A stretch of DNA of 64,000 nt, from the NCBI GenBank assembly GCA_000149265.1, contig CH003403.1:957188-1021187 (forward strand), in the 5' to 3' direction. The position numbers were made by a program, and so were the translations under genes. This DNA comes from Ciona savignyi (taxonomy: Eukaryota > Chordata > Ascidiacea > Phlebobranchia > Cionidae). Every line of letters begins with the position of its first letter. Positions within the stretch are counted from its first letter, which is position 1. The notes beneath the pieces were generated by a model. That model did no database searches. It saw only the letters and a program-made list of their open reading frames with translations, and was not told where the DNA came from. This document shows, in pieces, positions 22,860-33,610 of the stretch.

Positions 22860-23075
22860 CTGGTCGACAGCTACTTGTTTGTGTCCTTGGGAAAGGTATT
22901 TATCAGGCATTGCTAAAACATAGTAGAGTAATGGGTTCTACAAAATTAAATTCCCAATTGTATAGAACACACAGCAAAAGCTCCGGTAACCCAATGGTGG
23001 GTGCGAAGTGATCTGACAATTGTCGTGTGATAATGTCTTTTGTTTTTCCCATTCACAAGGTTAAACATAAATAGT
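22860..23075 (+). mobile_element. SINE, diverged
   Basis: CTACTTGTTTGTGTCCTTGG, CACACAGCAAAAGCTCCGGTAAC, AGGTTAAACATAAATAGTC tail; head lost. Confidence 0.7.
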
Positions 23076-23207
23076 CTATCGTAATTCTAGTAGCACCATA
23101 TATAGTTCTCATCTGTGCCACTTCTGTATTCGTTGTTTTGCCAGATGTGCTAAAATGACATTTAAGAAGCATTGCAGTTTTATTTGCGACTTTTTAAAAT
23201 CATTGTT

Positions 23208-23445
23208 GCAGCTTTGATACTGGTCGCTAGCTAGTCGGTTGTGGCAGGGCACTACACAGTCATTGCCTGAACCCAGTGGATTAATGGGTTCTACTAAATT
23301 AAAGTAACATGTCTATCATACACAACACACTGCAATATCTCCGTAACCTAATGGTAGGCGCGAAGTGATATGACGATTGCCCTTGTGTAAACCCCCTTGG
23401 TTTTTCCATTCACAGGGATAAACATCAATATTCTATCCTATCCTA
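23208..23445 (+). mobile_element. SINE, head truncated
   Basis: GATACTGGTCGCTAGCTAGTC into a full body and the tail GGGATAAACATCAATATTCTA. Confidence 0.8.
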
Positions 23446-23832
23446 TAGTGTATTAATTGTATGAACAATAAATTTAGTTTTATTATGGGTGACAATTAAT
23501 ATAATAAGTTAAAGCGGGATGGCACATGCATATTTGAATATCTTCATTTTGTCCTTTTTCTGTTGAATTAGTATTTTCAATTTGAATGAAACATTCTTTA
23601 TTAGAATCAGTATTATAACACTAAATATATGTTATATTTCCTCGCAAGTGAAGAAACTGCGAAAAAAAAATTATTCACAAATACCATTAGATATCTGCTG
23701 TAAAAACTACATTTCGGCAAATGTGTTTCAAGAGCTCTTACCTTTCCTAACCCAACCCTAGCATAAACATGAGTATCTCAAACGACAACACAATGCAAAC
23801 TTTTATTTTGCTCACCAGGTTATGTAAAAGTT

Positions 23833-24192
23833 ATGTCTGCAAATTCAGAAAAGAAATCTGGGTATGACTTTGATTCCATACAAAAGAAACCTCTAAAATT
23901 TAAAGGTGACAGCGGAAAAGTCAAAAAGAAGAAAAAGGTGAAGAAAGATAAAAAGAAATTGGAACAAGTTCGCCTTGAAAGCGTGCAGGACACATCTGCG
24001 TCATCTTCCCCCAAATACGATCATTTAACTCCATCTGAAAGGAAGTTTAAAGATAATCAAGACAAACGGCAAATGGATCGGATTTTAAAACGAGCTTCGA
24101 CCACTCATCGGGACAGAGTTGAAGAATTCAATCGCAACCTTGATTCACTGTCGGAACATTATGACATTCCTAAAGTGAGCTGGACCAAGTAA
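23833..24192 (+). CDS. FAM32A: FAM32A homologue
   Basis: A 119-aa protein, close to the about 112 aa of vertebrate FAM32A. The conserved N-terminal SIQKKPLKFKG, a Lys-rich stretch (KKKKKVKKDKKK), and the C-terminus QMDRILKRASTTHRDRVEEF and LSEHYDIPKVSWTK are the family's hallmark. FAM32A is a small nuclear protein that enters the catalytic spliceosome, its C-terminus reaching the active site at the second step. The ATG is 14 nt after an acceptor (TTGCTCACCAG at 23811-23818) that could serve a cis intron or a trans-spliced leader. An ATG TAA start-stop pair sits at 23822-23827. The coding region has no intron; AATAAA follows at 24561. Confidence 0.95.
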   Translation: MSANSEKKSGYDFDSIQKKPLKFKGDSGKVKKKKKVKKDKKKLEQVRLESVQDTSASSSPKYDHLTPSERKFKDNQDKRQMDRILKRASTTHRDRVEEFNRNLDSLSEHYDIPKVSWTK

Positions 24193-24560
24193 TGATTCTA
24201 TACTGTGTCATGTACTGGTCTTTCCAATGCTTTTGCCTTGGATTCAAGAAAACTGCGACGGAATTTTAACATCTTCAATGTGAGACCTGGTTTGCTTAAC
24301 CGTTTAAGCTTAGTAATGACCTGTCCATGTCATAAACTTCGCTCAATTCAATGAATTATATGAACTGTTCTATTCGGCAGAAACATGCCATCATGGTTTA
24401 TGTACAGTACCAAGTTAATATGTTGTTTTTAATGGTTTAATGTATTTTTTTACTTGGTTCTTACATACTAACCAGTCTATATAAAACTATTGAACTGGTT
24501 TAATTAGCATGTAAGTAAATATTATTGTTTTATTCTTGAAAATTTAATTTTTATCAAATC

Positions 24561-24566
24561 AATAAA
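24561..24566 (+). promoter_or_regulatory. polyadenylation signal AATAAA of FAM32A
   Basis: Canonical hexamer about 370 nt after the FAM32A stop codon, in AT-rich sequence. Confidence 0.6.
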
Positions 24567-24934
24567 ACTAATTTAAAGTGTCTCCATTATGTACAAGAGT
24601 AGTTATTTTTTTTATTTAATGTGACAATATTTTAAATATTTAAGGGTGATCAAAAGGTCATTAGATTTTATCTTCTGCAGTAGTTGGGCAGTTATTAATT
24701 TGGCTTAACCTGGTAATCCATAGGTTTGTGTGACGGTATTTATTGTACAAGTATCTTTAATGAAACTAACAAACTGGAATCCGTCGAAGTAAAATTGAAA
24801 CCACAATTCCATTATATGCAACACAGTGCAGTAGATCCCATAACTTACCCTGGCAATGGGCATAAAGTATCTCACCGCTTATCTTGTTTATTGCGACGAG
24901 ACATATTGTTGGGTTAGTTCGTCTACTTTTAGCT

Positions 24935-25160
24935 TAAGGGTAGCAGGTTCAAAACTAGTCTCTGGCTAGTCGGTTGTGTCTTTGGGAAAAGCACTTAAAA
25001 GCATCGCTTTAAATTAAAGTATTGTCCAAACTCTAAATCAGATTAATACACCAAAATAGCTCTGGTAATCAGAAGATGGGTGCAGGGGGTGATCTTACAA
25101 TTGCCTGTGTGTTAACCCCCTTGTGGTTTCCATTCACAGGTATAAACGTGATTATCACAC
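24935..25160 (+). mobile_element. SINE, diverged
   Basis: AGGGTAGCAGGTTCAAAACTAG, TAGTCGGTTGTGTCTTTGGG, a shortened centre, and CCATTCACAGGTATAAACGTG as tail. Confidence 0.75.
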
Positions 25161-26045
25161 CCTTTTAGAACCGGACGATTTGTTGAAAGTGGTAAAATAT
25201 TGTTGAGCATTTACCTTGTTTGTTTGATTTCTTATGGCAAAGACTGAAAAAAGAGACCTTTATTTAGACTGGCAAGAACTATTAAAGGTAAAAATATAAT
25301 AAAAAAAATTGTCCATTTGAGTCCTAACTAACAGGAGGCTGTTTGTATTTAAATTGAACTCATTGTTGTCATGGAAGCAATCTAGGAAATATATTATCGA
25401 ATACCCCATGGGTTTGTAAGTCGACTTTAAGCGGAAAGGTTAAAGGTTTGAAACTGATCACCCGGATAATTGGGTATATGTGGCTGAATGGTTATAGCGA
25501 CCGATGATATACTAAATTCTGTAAAAAAGATTGTATTGTCATTTTTTGTGGTAAGCCAAAAAAAGCAAAATTGTGCGCTTAACGCGAGTTGATGGTCTTA
25601 GACCGAAACCCCTACATGCAATGTGGAAATAAATCCACTCGGGGTAGCATTCCTACTAGGTGGGTGCTGACAGACACTCTCCACGAGTACCTCCACAGCG
25701 TGCAATCCACGTTTTCGGGGAGTTTTAATCCATTGTTTAAACTTAAAGTAACCTGGCAGACTTTATTCCCGCCCTCCAGCGGATGAGATTGGGGACTGTG
25801 CTGGATAACCGCACTACTACAGAGTAAAACGATTTTCCAAGCTTAGACTGTTGCCATTCGAATACTCATATCATTTTTCAGTAATATGATTCTATTACCA
25901 CAACGAGGTGAATAAAGGCCCCATTCATACTTAATGAATAAGTTAAGGCGAGCATGCTTTTTTCTTGCAAGCCCGCGAGCTTGCAAGCCCATTGTAATTT
26001 CGAGGTTAGTTCGGTTTAAAAAAAAATTTCAGATTGATTTTGCAG

Positions 26046-26186
26046 ATGAATAAAACTCTCTTCGTAGTCCTTCTCGCACTTGGGCTTCTGGCCACTAAAG
26101 AAACTGACGCTGGGGGAAGTCGTCGCCGAATTAGAAACGCGGGATTTGGAATGAAAAACAACAACGAGAAATATCAACTAATATGA
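26046..26186 (+). CDS. secreted peptide of the Ci-MAM/PAP-like family, copy 1 (altered)
   Basis: A 46-aa product beginning MNKTLFVVLLALGLLATKE, a signal peptide nearly identical to the other three copies, cleaved about after TDA. The rest has a basic patch (GGSRRRIRNAG) and an Asn/Lys tail. The ATG directly follows a TTTTGCAG acceptor, as in its sisters. Where the sisters splice at TCAG|GTAATA, this copy reads CAACTAATA and runs to a TGA. An exon homologous to the acidic second exon is still present at 26736-26779 (EMEANDVDADENTE if spliced), but a minus-strand SINE now lies in front of it. Probably decaying or with altered output; antimicrobial function is inferred from family resemblance only. 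Confidence 0.55.
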   Translation: MNKTLFVVLLALGLLATKETDAGGSRRRIRNAGFGMKNNNEKYQLI

Positions 26187-26482
26187 TACGGAAGCTCTGA
26201 TTGTCTACCAACATAAAGATTGGTATGTAGGCTACCAGTGTAAAGCGCATGAAAGCTACTCTGCTGTGTACTGTATAAACACTAGTTCATACAAATTATG
26301 CGCACTTTTTTGTGCAGATAAAATGCACATTTTGTTCACGTTGTGTAAATTTCGGACTTCGTTGTCCGACCAATTTTTCCAACTAAATCCAGTTCTCCCT
26401 TGTTTCGTTAAACGACAAGGCGTGTCACTCTAGATTCTGTAGCTTAATACGAGAAGGCCTAACTGGGTTTAAGATGGGATAT

Positions 26483-26735
26483 GACAGGATATTCATGTCT
26501 ATCCCGTGAATGGGAAAACCAAAAGGGTTAACACACGGCGAATCGTCAGATCACCTCGCGTCCACCGTCGGGTTACCAGAGCTATTGCAGTGTGTTATAT
26601 ATGATTTAGACGTTCCTTTAATTTAGTAGAACCAATTAGTCCGCTGGATTCAGGCAATGTCTATGAAGTGCCTTGCCCAAGGACACAAACGACTAGCTAG
26701 TGAACAGTTTCGAATCTCCAACCTTTTAGTTTTAG
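26483..26735 (-). mobile_element. SINE inserted in the intron of peptide copy 1
   Basis: Reverse tail (GATATTCATGTCTATCCCGTG), full body, and a head cut at TCCAACCTTTTAG, directly abutting the acidic exon. Copies 2-4 lack any insert here. Confidence 0.85.
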
Positions 26736-27800
26736 AAATGGAAGCCAATGATGTAGATGCCGATGAAAACACAGAATAAGCCATCATCGGTAACCAACAA
26801 GGTGAAATGTTTAGTTTTTTGTTTCTGTTTAAACATCGCTACAAAACGTCGCATTACAATAATGTTAGTACTGTTTCGCTTGGCGCTGAGAGATCGTCTT
26901 GGTTTTTGCTGCAGCTTGCGATTTTCCATGTTTGGTCATGTGATATCTATATATGCGTTATATCGACTCTCCCTTTGCTGTTTTAAGCAGATTTAAAGTC
27001 TTTCGTAGCTCTGTGGATATCTGTGGAGACAATATGAAAATATTTGATACTTAGGTTTACCCTCTCTTTGTAGGAAAGAGCAGAGAGCGTTATAACTTGT
27101 GTTTCTAAATATCATTATCAGGGAAACATAACATTCTGCATAAACATCGCACAAACAACGTTGCTTTTGCACTCGTCGCATTACAACAATGTTAATACTT
27201 CCTCCAACTTCCTTTGTAGACTGAGCACGTTTTCTACCATTGCAAAGAAGCGCATATTATCGATTAAGCAGATGTTTTGTTGGTGCTAAAGTTTTAACGC
27301 AGTATGACGAATGTAACTGTCCAATGAACAGTAAAGTTTGTGGTACAATTTTAAAGCCGTGTCTAAACACTGAGGCTGGATGAAGGGTGATTGGGCTGAA
27401 TTCTTTGTTTATTTTTTTGTGACACGTCAAACACATGAAAATGTACTTCAGTATAGTCACATCTTGCATGAAAATTTAAGCCCAAGCCTCGCTCAGTCTA
27501 AGTGTAGATGGGGCTTTAGGTATAACTATACGAGAATATATTGTTTGAAAAGTTATATTTTAACTCTCTTGCAAACCGCAACACCACCTCCCTTGCAAAC
27601 CGCAACACCACCGGTCGTATACTGCGCGTTGTAATTTGGAGGACAAACCGAGGTGTTGTTGATTGCAAATGGGGTTTAACCGCCGCCTCTTGAATTAAAT
27701 CGAGATACTGAAATCTTATTTTATAACGCCCAACAAACCCCTTTCGTGTTGTTCATCCTATTGCTACGTTTACAATGGGGTAATATTTATATATATTTCT

Positions 27801-27806
27801 TTTATT
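27801..27806 (-). promoter_or_regulatory. polyadenylation signal of peptide copy 4
   Basis: AATAAA on the minus strand (TTTATT on plus), in the non-coding last exon. The homologous site is also intact in copy 3 (33736-33741) but reads AATATA in copy 2. Confidence 0.6.
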
Positions 27807-27930
27807 TTGTCACCATGAATTCAAACAAGGTTTCGTGCATCATGTCGACCTAAAGGGGAAATGTTAATTTTAGGGAACGTATAGTTTAGATAAAAATCAT
27901 AGTTTTACCTTGTTGGTAACCGTTGATAGC

Positions 27931-28188
27931 TTATTCTTGAAATCGAACATTGGCCTCATCGGCTTCCATTTCTGAAATTAATCTCAGTTAGGCTTCCTTG
28001 TATATACCAATGGTTAAGATGGTAGGTCCAATCAGAGCGTTCTTATAATTATTACCTGAGATTTCATCCCATATTCCGCCAAAAATATCGCTTTGTTGTT
28101 GTGGCTTTTCATTCCCCCATAGAGCATAGCATTCATCCGCGGCCAGAAGCACAAGTGCGAGAACGAGTACGTATAGAGCTTTATTCAT
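27931..28188 (-). CDS. secreted peptide of the Ci-MAM/PAP-like family, copy 4
   Basis: Two coding exons, 28188-28056 and 27971-27931, give 57 aa: signal peptide MNKALYVLVLALVLLAADE, mature start near LWGNEKPQQQSDIFGG, and the acidic end EMEADEANVRFQE from exon 2. Splice sites TCAG|GTAATA and TTTCAG|AA are intact, as are start, stop and poly(A) signal. Compared with copies 2 and 3 the block RRRRRQT after the signal peptide is missing and CysTyr appear before the cleavage site, so the product would no longer be cationic. It lies in inverted orientation to the other three. Function unknown; family by resemblance to ascidian antimicrobial precursors. Confidence 0.7.
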
Positions 28189-28424
28189 CTGCAAAATTCA
28201 TCGTTGTCACCAAAACAGCTTTTGTTGACGAAAATAAACAAACTTAACCTTGGATTATTCTTTCAAGAAATATAAATGCGTTTAATTGAGAGCTGGAATT
28301 TATACGAGCAATCAGTCTTTTTCTAATTGCGAAACTTCTCTTTCTTTTGACTATAACTCAGCAAGTTCTTTCACATTGCAGGAAACGCATATCCTGGATT
28401 GAGCAGATTGGTTTGTTGGTGATA

Positions 28425-28754
28425 TTGTCGGTTCCTTACCATTTGGACTCTCGATCAAGGATACGTTAAGGGTTAAAGTCATATTTATTCATGACTTGCG
28501 CAACGGTCTGGTAAGGAAACACGAACGGGCATGAGATTTGCCACCTCACGGCAAATAAATTATAGTCAGTTCTGAAAAGAATTATTGAGTCCCAAGTGGA
28601 CTGATGTGTAAATACAAAACACGAATGCAATAAAACAGGGCGTCCGCCTTTTATGACGTGTGTGGTGACGATCAGCGTGTTGTTCTCTTGTGCAACCGGT
28701 GCAATTAATATAATGATTGTGGGAAATTCTCACACGAGAATTTGCAACAATATA
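28425..28754. mobile_element. about 330-bp insertion upstream of peptide copy 4
   Basis: The 5' flanks of copies 2 and 3 run GGTGATA-GTGTCTTTATGC or close without interruption; in copy 4 the same sequence is split by this segment, which starts TTGTCGG and ends GCAACAA. ATA is repeated at the two borders. Unidentified, non-coding. Confidence 0.55.
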
Positions 28755-29107
28755 GTGTCTTTATGCAAAAGACCAAACGTAATTTTTAAACAATCAAGTT
28801 TTCTTAGAGCTTTTTTTATGTGGCGTTTGGCGTTTCTTGTCCCCAAAAAATGGAACAATCATGTCTAAAACACAAGTTTAACATAAGGCAGCGTTGTGTA
28901 CACATGCACGAAGGCAAGGTATGTAAGTGCTTTAATGGGATTAATAACAACTTTAGCAAAATATCAATAATACAAAAGCTATGTGGTAAGTGGGCGCTAC
29001 CACATATATGACAACTGGAACAATTTGGAGATTTTTTTATAAGCTGCACGATGAAAGTTTTAATACACGAAACAATGTTTACATCAAATCCAATTTTTGC
29101 TTTTTGT

Positions 29108-29245
29108 CTGGCCAGATAGCTTAATGGGTTAGCAACCCACTTAATAGATCTGGTAACCCGACAGTGGTCACGACGTAATTTGATGAATGCCCATGTGATA
29201 ACAACCCGTGCGTTTTCCAATTCACAAGGGTAAAACATAAATATT
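29108..29245 (+). mobile_element. SINE fragment
   Basis: GGTAACCCGACAGTGG, ATTTGATGAATGCCC and the tail AGGGTAAAACATAAATATT; the first half is lost. Confidence 0.6.
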
Positions 29246-29469
29246 ATATAGGCAAATCGAGTTGTTGCTTTTTATAATCGGTAGTTAATCGATTATTAGT
29301 GCCCTCTTGCGTTTAAAGACGAGTTTATCCTATCCTGTATATGACGTTGTTATTTGTTCTTGCAGCGTGACAATTTTACTGTAAAATTATACACGCATGT
29401 TTGTTATATTGGATACAAGCAACGAAGTCCGCCACTTTTAAAATATAATGTTGCAAAAGCAATTTATCT

Positions 29470-29935
29470 AGTCATCCATAAGCCCAGTCTACACTAAGGC
29501 TGAGCGAGGCTTGGGCTTAAATTTTTACCCAGATGTGACTAAACTGAAGCACATTTTCATGTGTTAGGACAATTACATTCGTCATATTGCGTTAAGACTT
29601 TAGCACCAACAAAACATCTGCTCAATCCATGAGCTTCTTTGCAATGGTAGAGAACGTGCTCAGTCTACAAAGGAAATTGGAGGAAGTAATAACATTGTTG
29701 TAATGAGACGAGCGAAAGCAAGATTCTCGCTGCAATGTTTATGCAGCATATCACATTTCCTTGATGATGATATTTAGAAACACAAGTTATAACGCTCTCT
29801 GCACTTTCCTACAAAATGGAGGGTAAACCTAAGTATCAAATATATTCATATTGTCATCACAAATATCCACACAGCTACGAAAGACTTTAAATCTGCTTAA
29901 ACCAGCAAAGGGAGAGTCGATATAACGCATATATG
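29470..29935 (-). repeat. inverted duplicate of the region downstream of peptide copy 1
   Basis: Reverse complement of parts of about 26930-27500: shares CTACAAAGGAAATTGGAGGA, CACAAGTTATAACGCTCTCTG and AAGCCCAAGCCTCGCTCAG. The last of these also recurs in direct orientation at about 31980-32080, showing a mosaic of segmental duplications around the peptide genes. Confidence 0.75.
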
Positions 29936-29937
29936 GA

Positions 29938-30726
29938 TCAGGGGTGCCGCAGAAGTTGTAGGGGGTGACGCCGCAGAGCATTGATTGCTCGCTTTGTCTG
30001 GGTTTGCCTCCGGTTTGTCGGCCAACCTCGGCAAGGAGGTGGAGGACAAACCATCATCAGCGGGTTGGTTTTCGCGATATTTTTCCTGTTCCATGCTATA
30101 CAACAGGGTTTTTGCCCCCTCTAGGGTCCGACTTACGTTCTCGGCACGGCCGAGGCAACAAGGCCAGGCAAAACGCCCTCCCGCAGTTTCGGCTTTCCGT
30201 AGGACCCCGACCAGCTTTCAACAGCTCCCGCCGACCCTCGTACACAGATGGGAAATCAGCCCACTGAGACTCAGGCCATTGATATGTCTACGACTGGACT
30301 TGATCCTCGCACCCACGCAAGGGTTTACCCTCTAGTAGCCGAGGCGCTACTCTCGGTACCGCGGTGCTCCTAGTGCGTCAACACCCAAAGTACCGTGTTG
30401 GAGTTACACCACTTATCTGAAGTGCCATAATCCTCAAGCACCATGTGGCCTTTGCAGTTCGGAAGCTGCATAAACTGGCCAGGGCTAGAACCAGGTTATC
30501 CCTGCCGTGGGTGGGGTCGAGAAATTCCCCTTTCACATACCATTACAGTAGCTTAATGGTAACCCGAAAGTGGATTGCAGCTTTGTCAGTTCCTCACCTT
30601 CGACCTTACCACCATGGGTGACCCTGCTAGGGGTAGATAATTCCACCCCCGATGGCATTGCTCTTGGGTTCATTGGAAACTCAAACCCCCCTACCACGTT
30701 AAGGTGGCAATTCATAGGGAGGAAAG
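29938..30726. mobile_element. GC-rich insert of unknown type
   Basis: Much richer in GC than all its neighbours, with sharp borders: the left side is duplicated DNA (29470-29935) and the right side resumes the peptide-gene 5' flank (compare the reverse complement of 28930-28965). It contains CACCCCCGATGGCATTGC and CCACGTTAAGGTGGCAATT, which look like parts of a retroelement, but no reverse transcriptase is encoded. Possibly a truncated non-LTR element. Confidence 0.45.
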
Positions 30727-31106
30727 ATATATTGCTGAAATTGTTATTAATTCCATTAAAGCACATACCTTGCCTCCGTGCATATGATCACAACGTTGTC
30801 TAAAACTTGTGGTTTAGACATGTATGTTCCATATGTTTAAAAATTACGTTTGGTCTTTTGCACAAAGACACTATTACCAACTAACCAATCTGCTCAATCC
30901 AGGATATACGTTTCCTGTAATATGATAGAAGATACGAAGTAGTCAAAAGAAAGAGAAGTTATTTTGCAATTAGAAAAAGACTGACTACTGGTTTAAATGC
31001 GAGCTCTCAATCGAACAAACTTATCTTTCTTAAAAGAATACTACAAGGTAAGTTTCTTGATTTATGTCAACATAAGGTGTTTTGGTGACAACGATAAATT
31101 TTGCAG

Positions 31107-31384
31107 ATGAATAAAGCTCTCTTCGTACTCCTTCTCGCACTTGTGCTTCTGGCCGCGGATGAATCTGACGCTTGGAGGCGTCGTCGTCGCCAAACGGGGA
31201 ATGAAAAGCCACAACAACAAAGCGATGGTTATGGCGGACATTTTGATGACATCTCAGGTAATATTCATACGAACGCTCTGATTGGACCTATACCATATTA
31301 ACCATTGGTTTGTACAAGGAAGCCTAACTGAGAATAATTTCAGAAATGGAAGCCGATGAGGCCAATGTTCGATTTCAAGAATAA
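31107..31384 (+). CDS. secreted cationic peptide of the Ci-MAM/PAP-like family, copy 2
   Basis: Coding exons 31107-31257 and 31344-31384 give 63 aa. Signal peptide MNKALFVLLLALVLLAADES ends near DA; the next residues WRRRRRQTGNEKPQQQSD form a strongly basic start, followed by a Gly/Asp region and the acidic end EMEADEANVRFQE. This signal, cationic middle and acidic tail order is that of the Ci-MAM and Ci-PAP antimicrobial precursors of Ciona haemocytes, and the leader looks closely related. A non-coding 5' exon ends at 31047 (CTACAAG|GTAAGT), leaving a 59-nt intron with TTTTGCAG just before the ATG; a third, non-coding exon starts near 31468. The poly(A) hexamer is degraded to AATATA. Best candidate for a working gene of the cluster; killing activity is inference. 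Confidence 0.75.
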
Positions 31385-33332
31385 GCTATCAACGGTTACC
31401 AACAAGGTAAAACTATTATTTTTATCTAAACTATACGTTGCCTAAACTTAAAATTTTCCTTTTTTAGGTCCACTTGATGCACGAAACCTTGTTTAAAGTC
31501 ATGGCGACAATATAAAAAACAACAACAAATGAATCGTACCGCATTGTATATGAAACGTAGCAATAGGATAAATAATGAGAAAGCGATGTATTGGGCGTTA
31601 TAAAATGGTAGCAATTCAGTATCTCGATTTAAAGCAAGAAGCGGCGGTTAAACCCCATTTGCAATAAGCTGCACCTCGGTTTGTCCGCCAAATTACAACG
31701 CGCAGTATAGGACCGGTGGTGTTGCGGTTTGCAAGGGAGCGGCAGCGATATTACGACGGAGTTGGTGCTTGTGAGCACAGTGGTTAGAATGTAATATTCG
31801 TGTTTTATCCTCGTGAATGGGAAAACGCATATTACCAAACGTAATTTCCAATGAACATTAAAGTTTTATTTGTGGTGCAAACTTGAAGTCGTGTCCAAGT
31901 TAAGATACGCGTGCTTAGGCTAAGTTTTTGTTTGTTTCATTATCACGTTACACACATGAAAATATGCACCAGCACGGTAGACACATCTTGCTTGAAATTT
32001 AAGCCCAAGCCTCGCTCAGCCTTAGTGTAGTCGGGGCTTTAAGCATAACTATACGAGAATATATTGTTTGAAAAGTTATATTTTAACTGTTGCGTTGCTG
32101 TAAATGCATTTATAATCTTATAGTTAAATTGTTTCCTGAAAGAAGAAACCACTATGTCATAATACAGGATAGGATAAACTTTTCTTTAAATTCAGAGATA
32201 GGAAACGCAAGGGGCGCTATAACACGGATAATCTTTTATACCTCATGTCCACAGTTCGGTATACATAGCTTTTGTATTGTATGAAGTTTGATTGACAGAT
32301 TGCTAAGGTTTATATTAATCCCTTTAAAGCACCAATTCCAGGCAACGTCCGCTACGTGTTGTCCATGTGCATGTGCGCACAAGAAAAATAGACAGTTTCT
32401 GCACGCAGAGAAACATAGCGGGCAGTCAACAGGGTTTTAAAAATATAGTAGTTTACATGTGGTAGACACTTTCTAGTTAAGTGAGTGTTTTCTGAGTAAC
32501 AATGGTGGTGATTCCCCAATGTTTGTTTGGTTGAAAGCAGCATGTGTTAGGCTGCGCGCCGGTGTTCTTGTTTAGCTGTGCAGGTTTGTAATCGTGGAGC
32601 AGTGTTTCGGGAAACTCGACATGATTAAGGAACTTTTAAAGGATTTTGAGTTTAGGTTGCAGATCCCAGCTTTAACTTTAAATTGTGAAAAAATGTAGGA
32701 CTTCCTATGTTAGGATTTTGAGTGACAGCCCTTTTCGTGGGTTCTGTTTGCATTAAAGACATATAGAGATGAGTTGGTGACCGCCTCCCTATAAGATCCT
32801 TACGTTTAACTTCTCTATATAGAAGGGTTGCTAACCTATTAAGTCGTGCCATCGTGCAGCTAATACACAAAGTCTTCAAATAGGTCCAGTTGTCATATAT
32901 GTGGTATTAATCCCATTAAAGCACTTACATACTTTGCCCACGTGCACGTGTGCACAACGTTGCATTAAACTTGTGGTTTAGGCATGTATATGTTCCTTTT
33001 TTAGGTACAACCAACAGCAAACGCCACATAAAATAAATCTCTAAAAAATTTGATTGTTTAAAAATAACGTTTGGTCTTTTGCATAAAGACACTATCACCA
33101 ACAAACCAATCTGCTCAATCCAGGATATCCGTTTCCTGCAATGTGAAAGAAGATACGAAGTAGTCAAAAAAGGGAAGTTATTTCGCAGTTAGAAAAAAGA
33201 CTGACTAGGCCTGCTGGTTTAAATTGGAGCTCTCAATCGTACACACTTATCTTTCTTAAAAGAATACTACAAGGTAAGTTTCTTGATTTATGTCAACATA
33301 AGGTGTTTTGGTGACAACCCTAAATTTTGCAG

Positions 33333-33610
33333 ATAAATAAAGCTCTCTTCGTACTCCTTCTCGCACTTGTGCTTCTGGCCGCGGATGAATCTGACGCTTG
33401 GAGGCGTCGTCGTCGCCAAACGGGGAATGAAAAGCCACAACAACAAAGCGATGTTCATGGCGGACATTTTGATGACATCTCAGGTAATCTTCATACGATC
33501 GCTCTGATTGGACCTATACCATATTAACCATTGGTATGTACGAGGAAGCCTAACTGAGATTAATTTCAGAAATGGAAGCCGATGAGGCAAATGTTCGATT
33601 TCAAGAATAA
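33333..33610 (+). pseudogene. copy 3 of the secreted peptide family, start codon lost
   Basis: Exons 33333-33483 and 33570-33610 match copy 2 almost base for base (INKALFVLLLALVLLAADES, WRRRRRQTGNEKPQQQSD, EMEADEANVRFQE), with intact splice sites, stop and poly(A) signal (33736-33741). The start reads ATA instead of ATG directly after TTTTGCAG, and no in-frame ATG exists in the non-coding 5' exon that ends at 33273 or before the acidic exon. Either a recent pseudogene, a null allele in the sequenced animal, or use of a non-AUG start. Confidence 0.65.

Noticed and set aside
25234..25287. ATG frame MAKTEKRDLYLDWQELLK ending at AAG|GTAAAA, like a first exon
   Set aside because: Only 18 codons, no recognisable family and no continuing exon found; kept as a note only.
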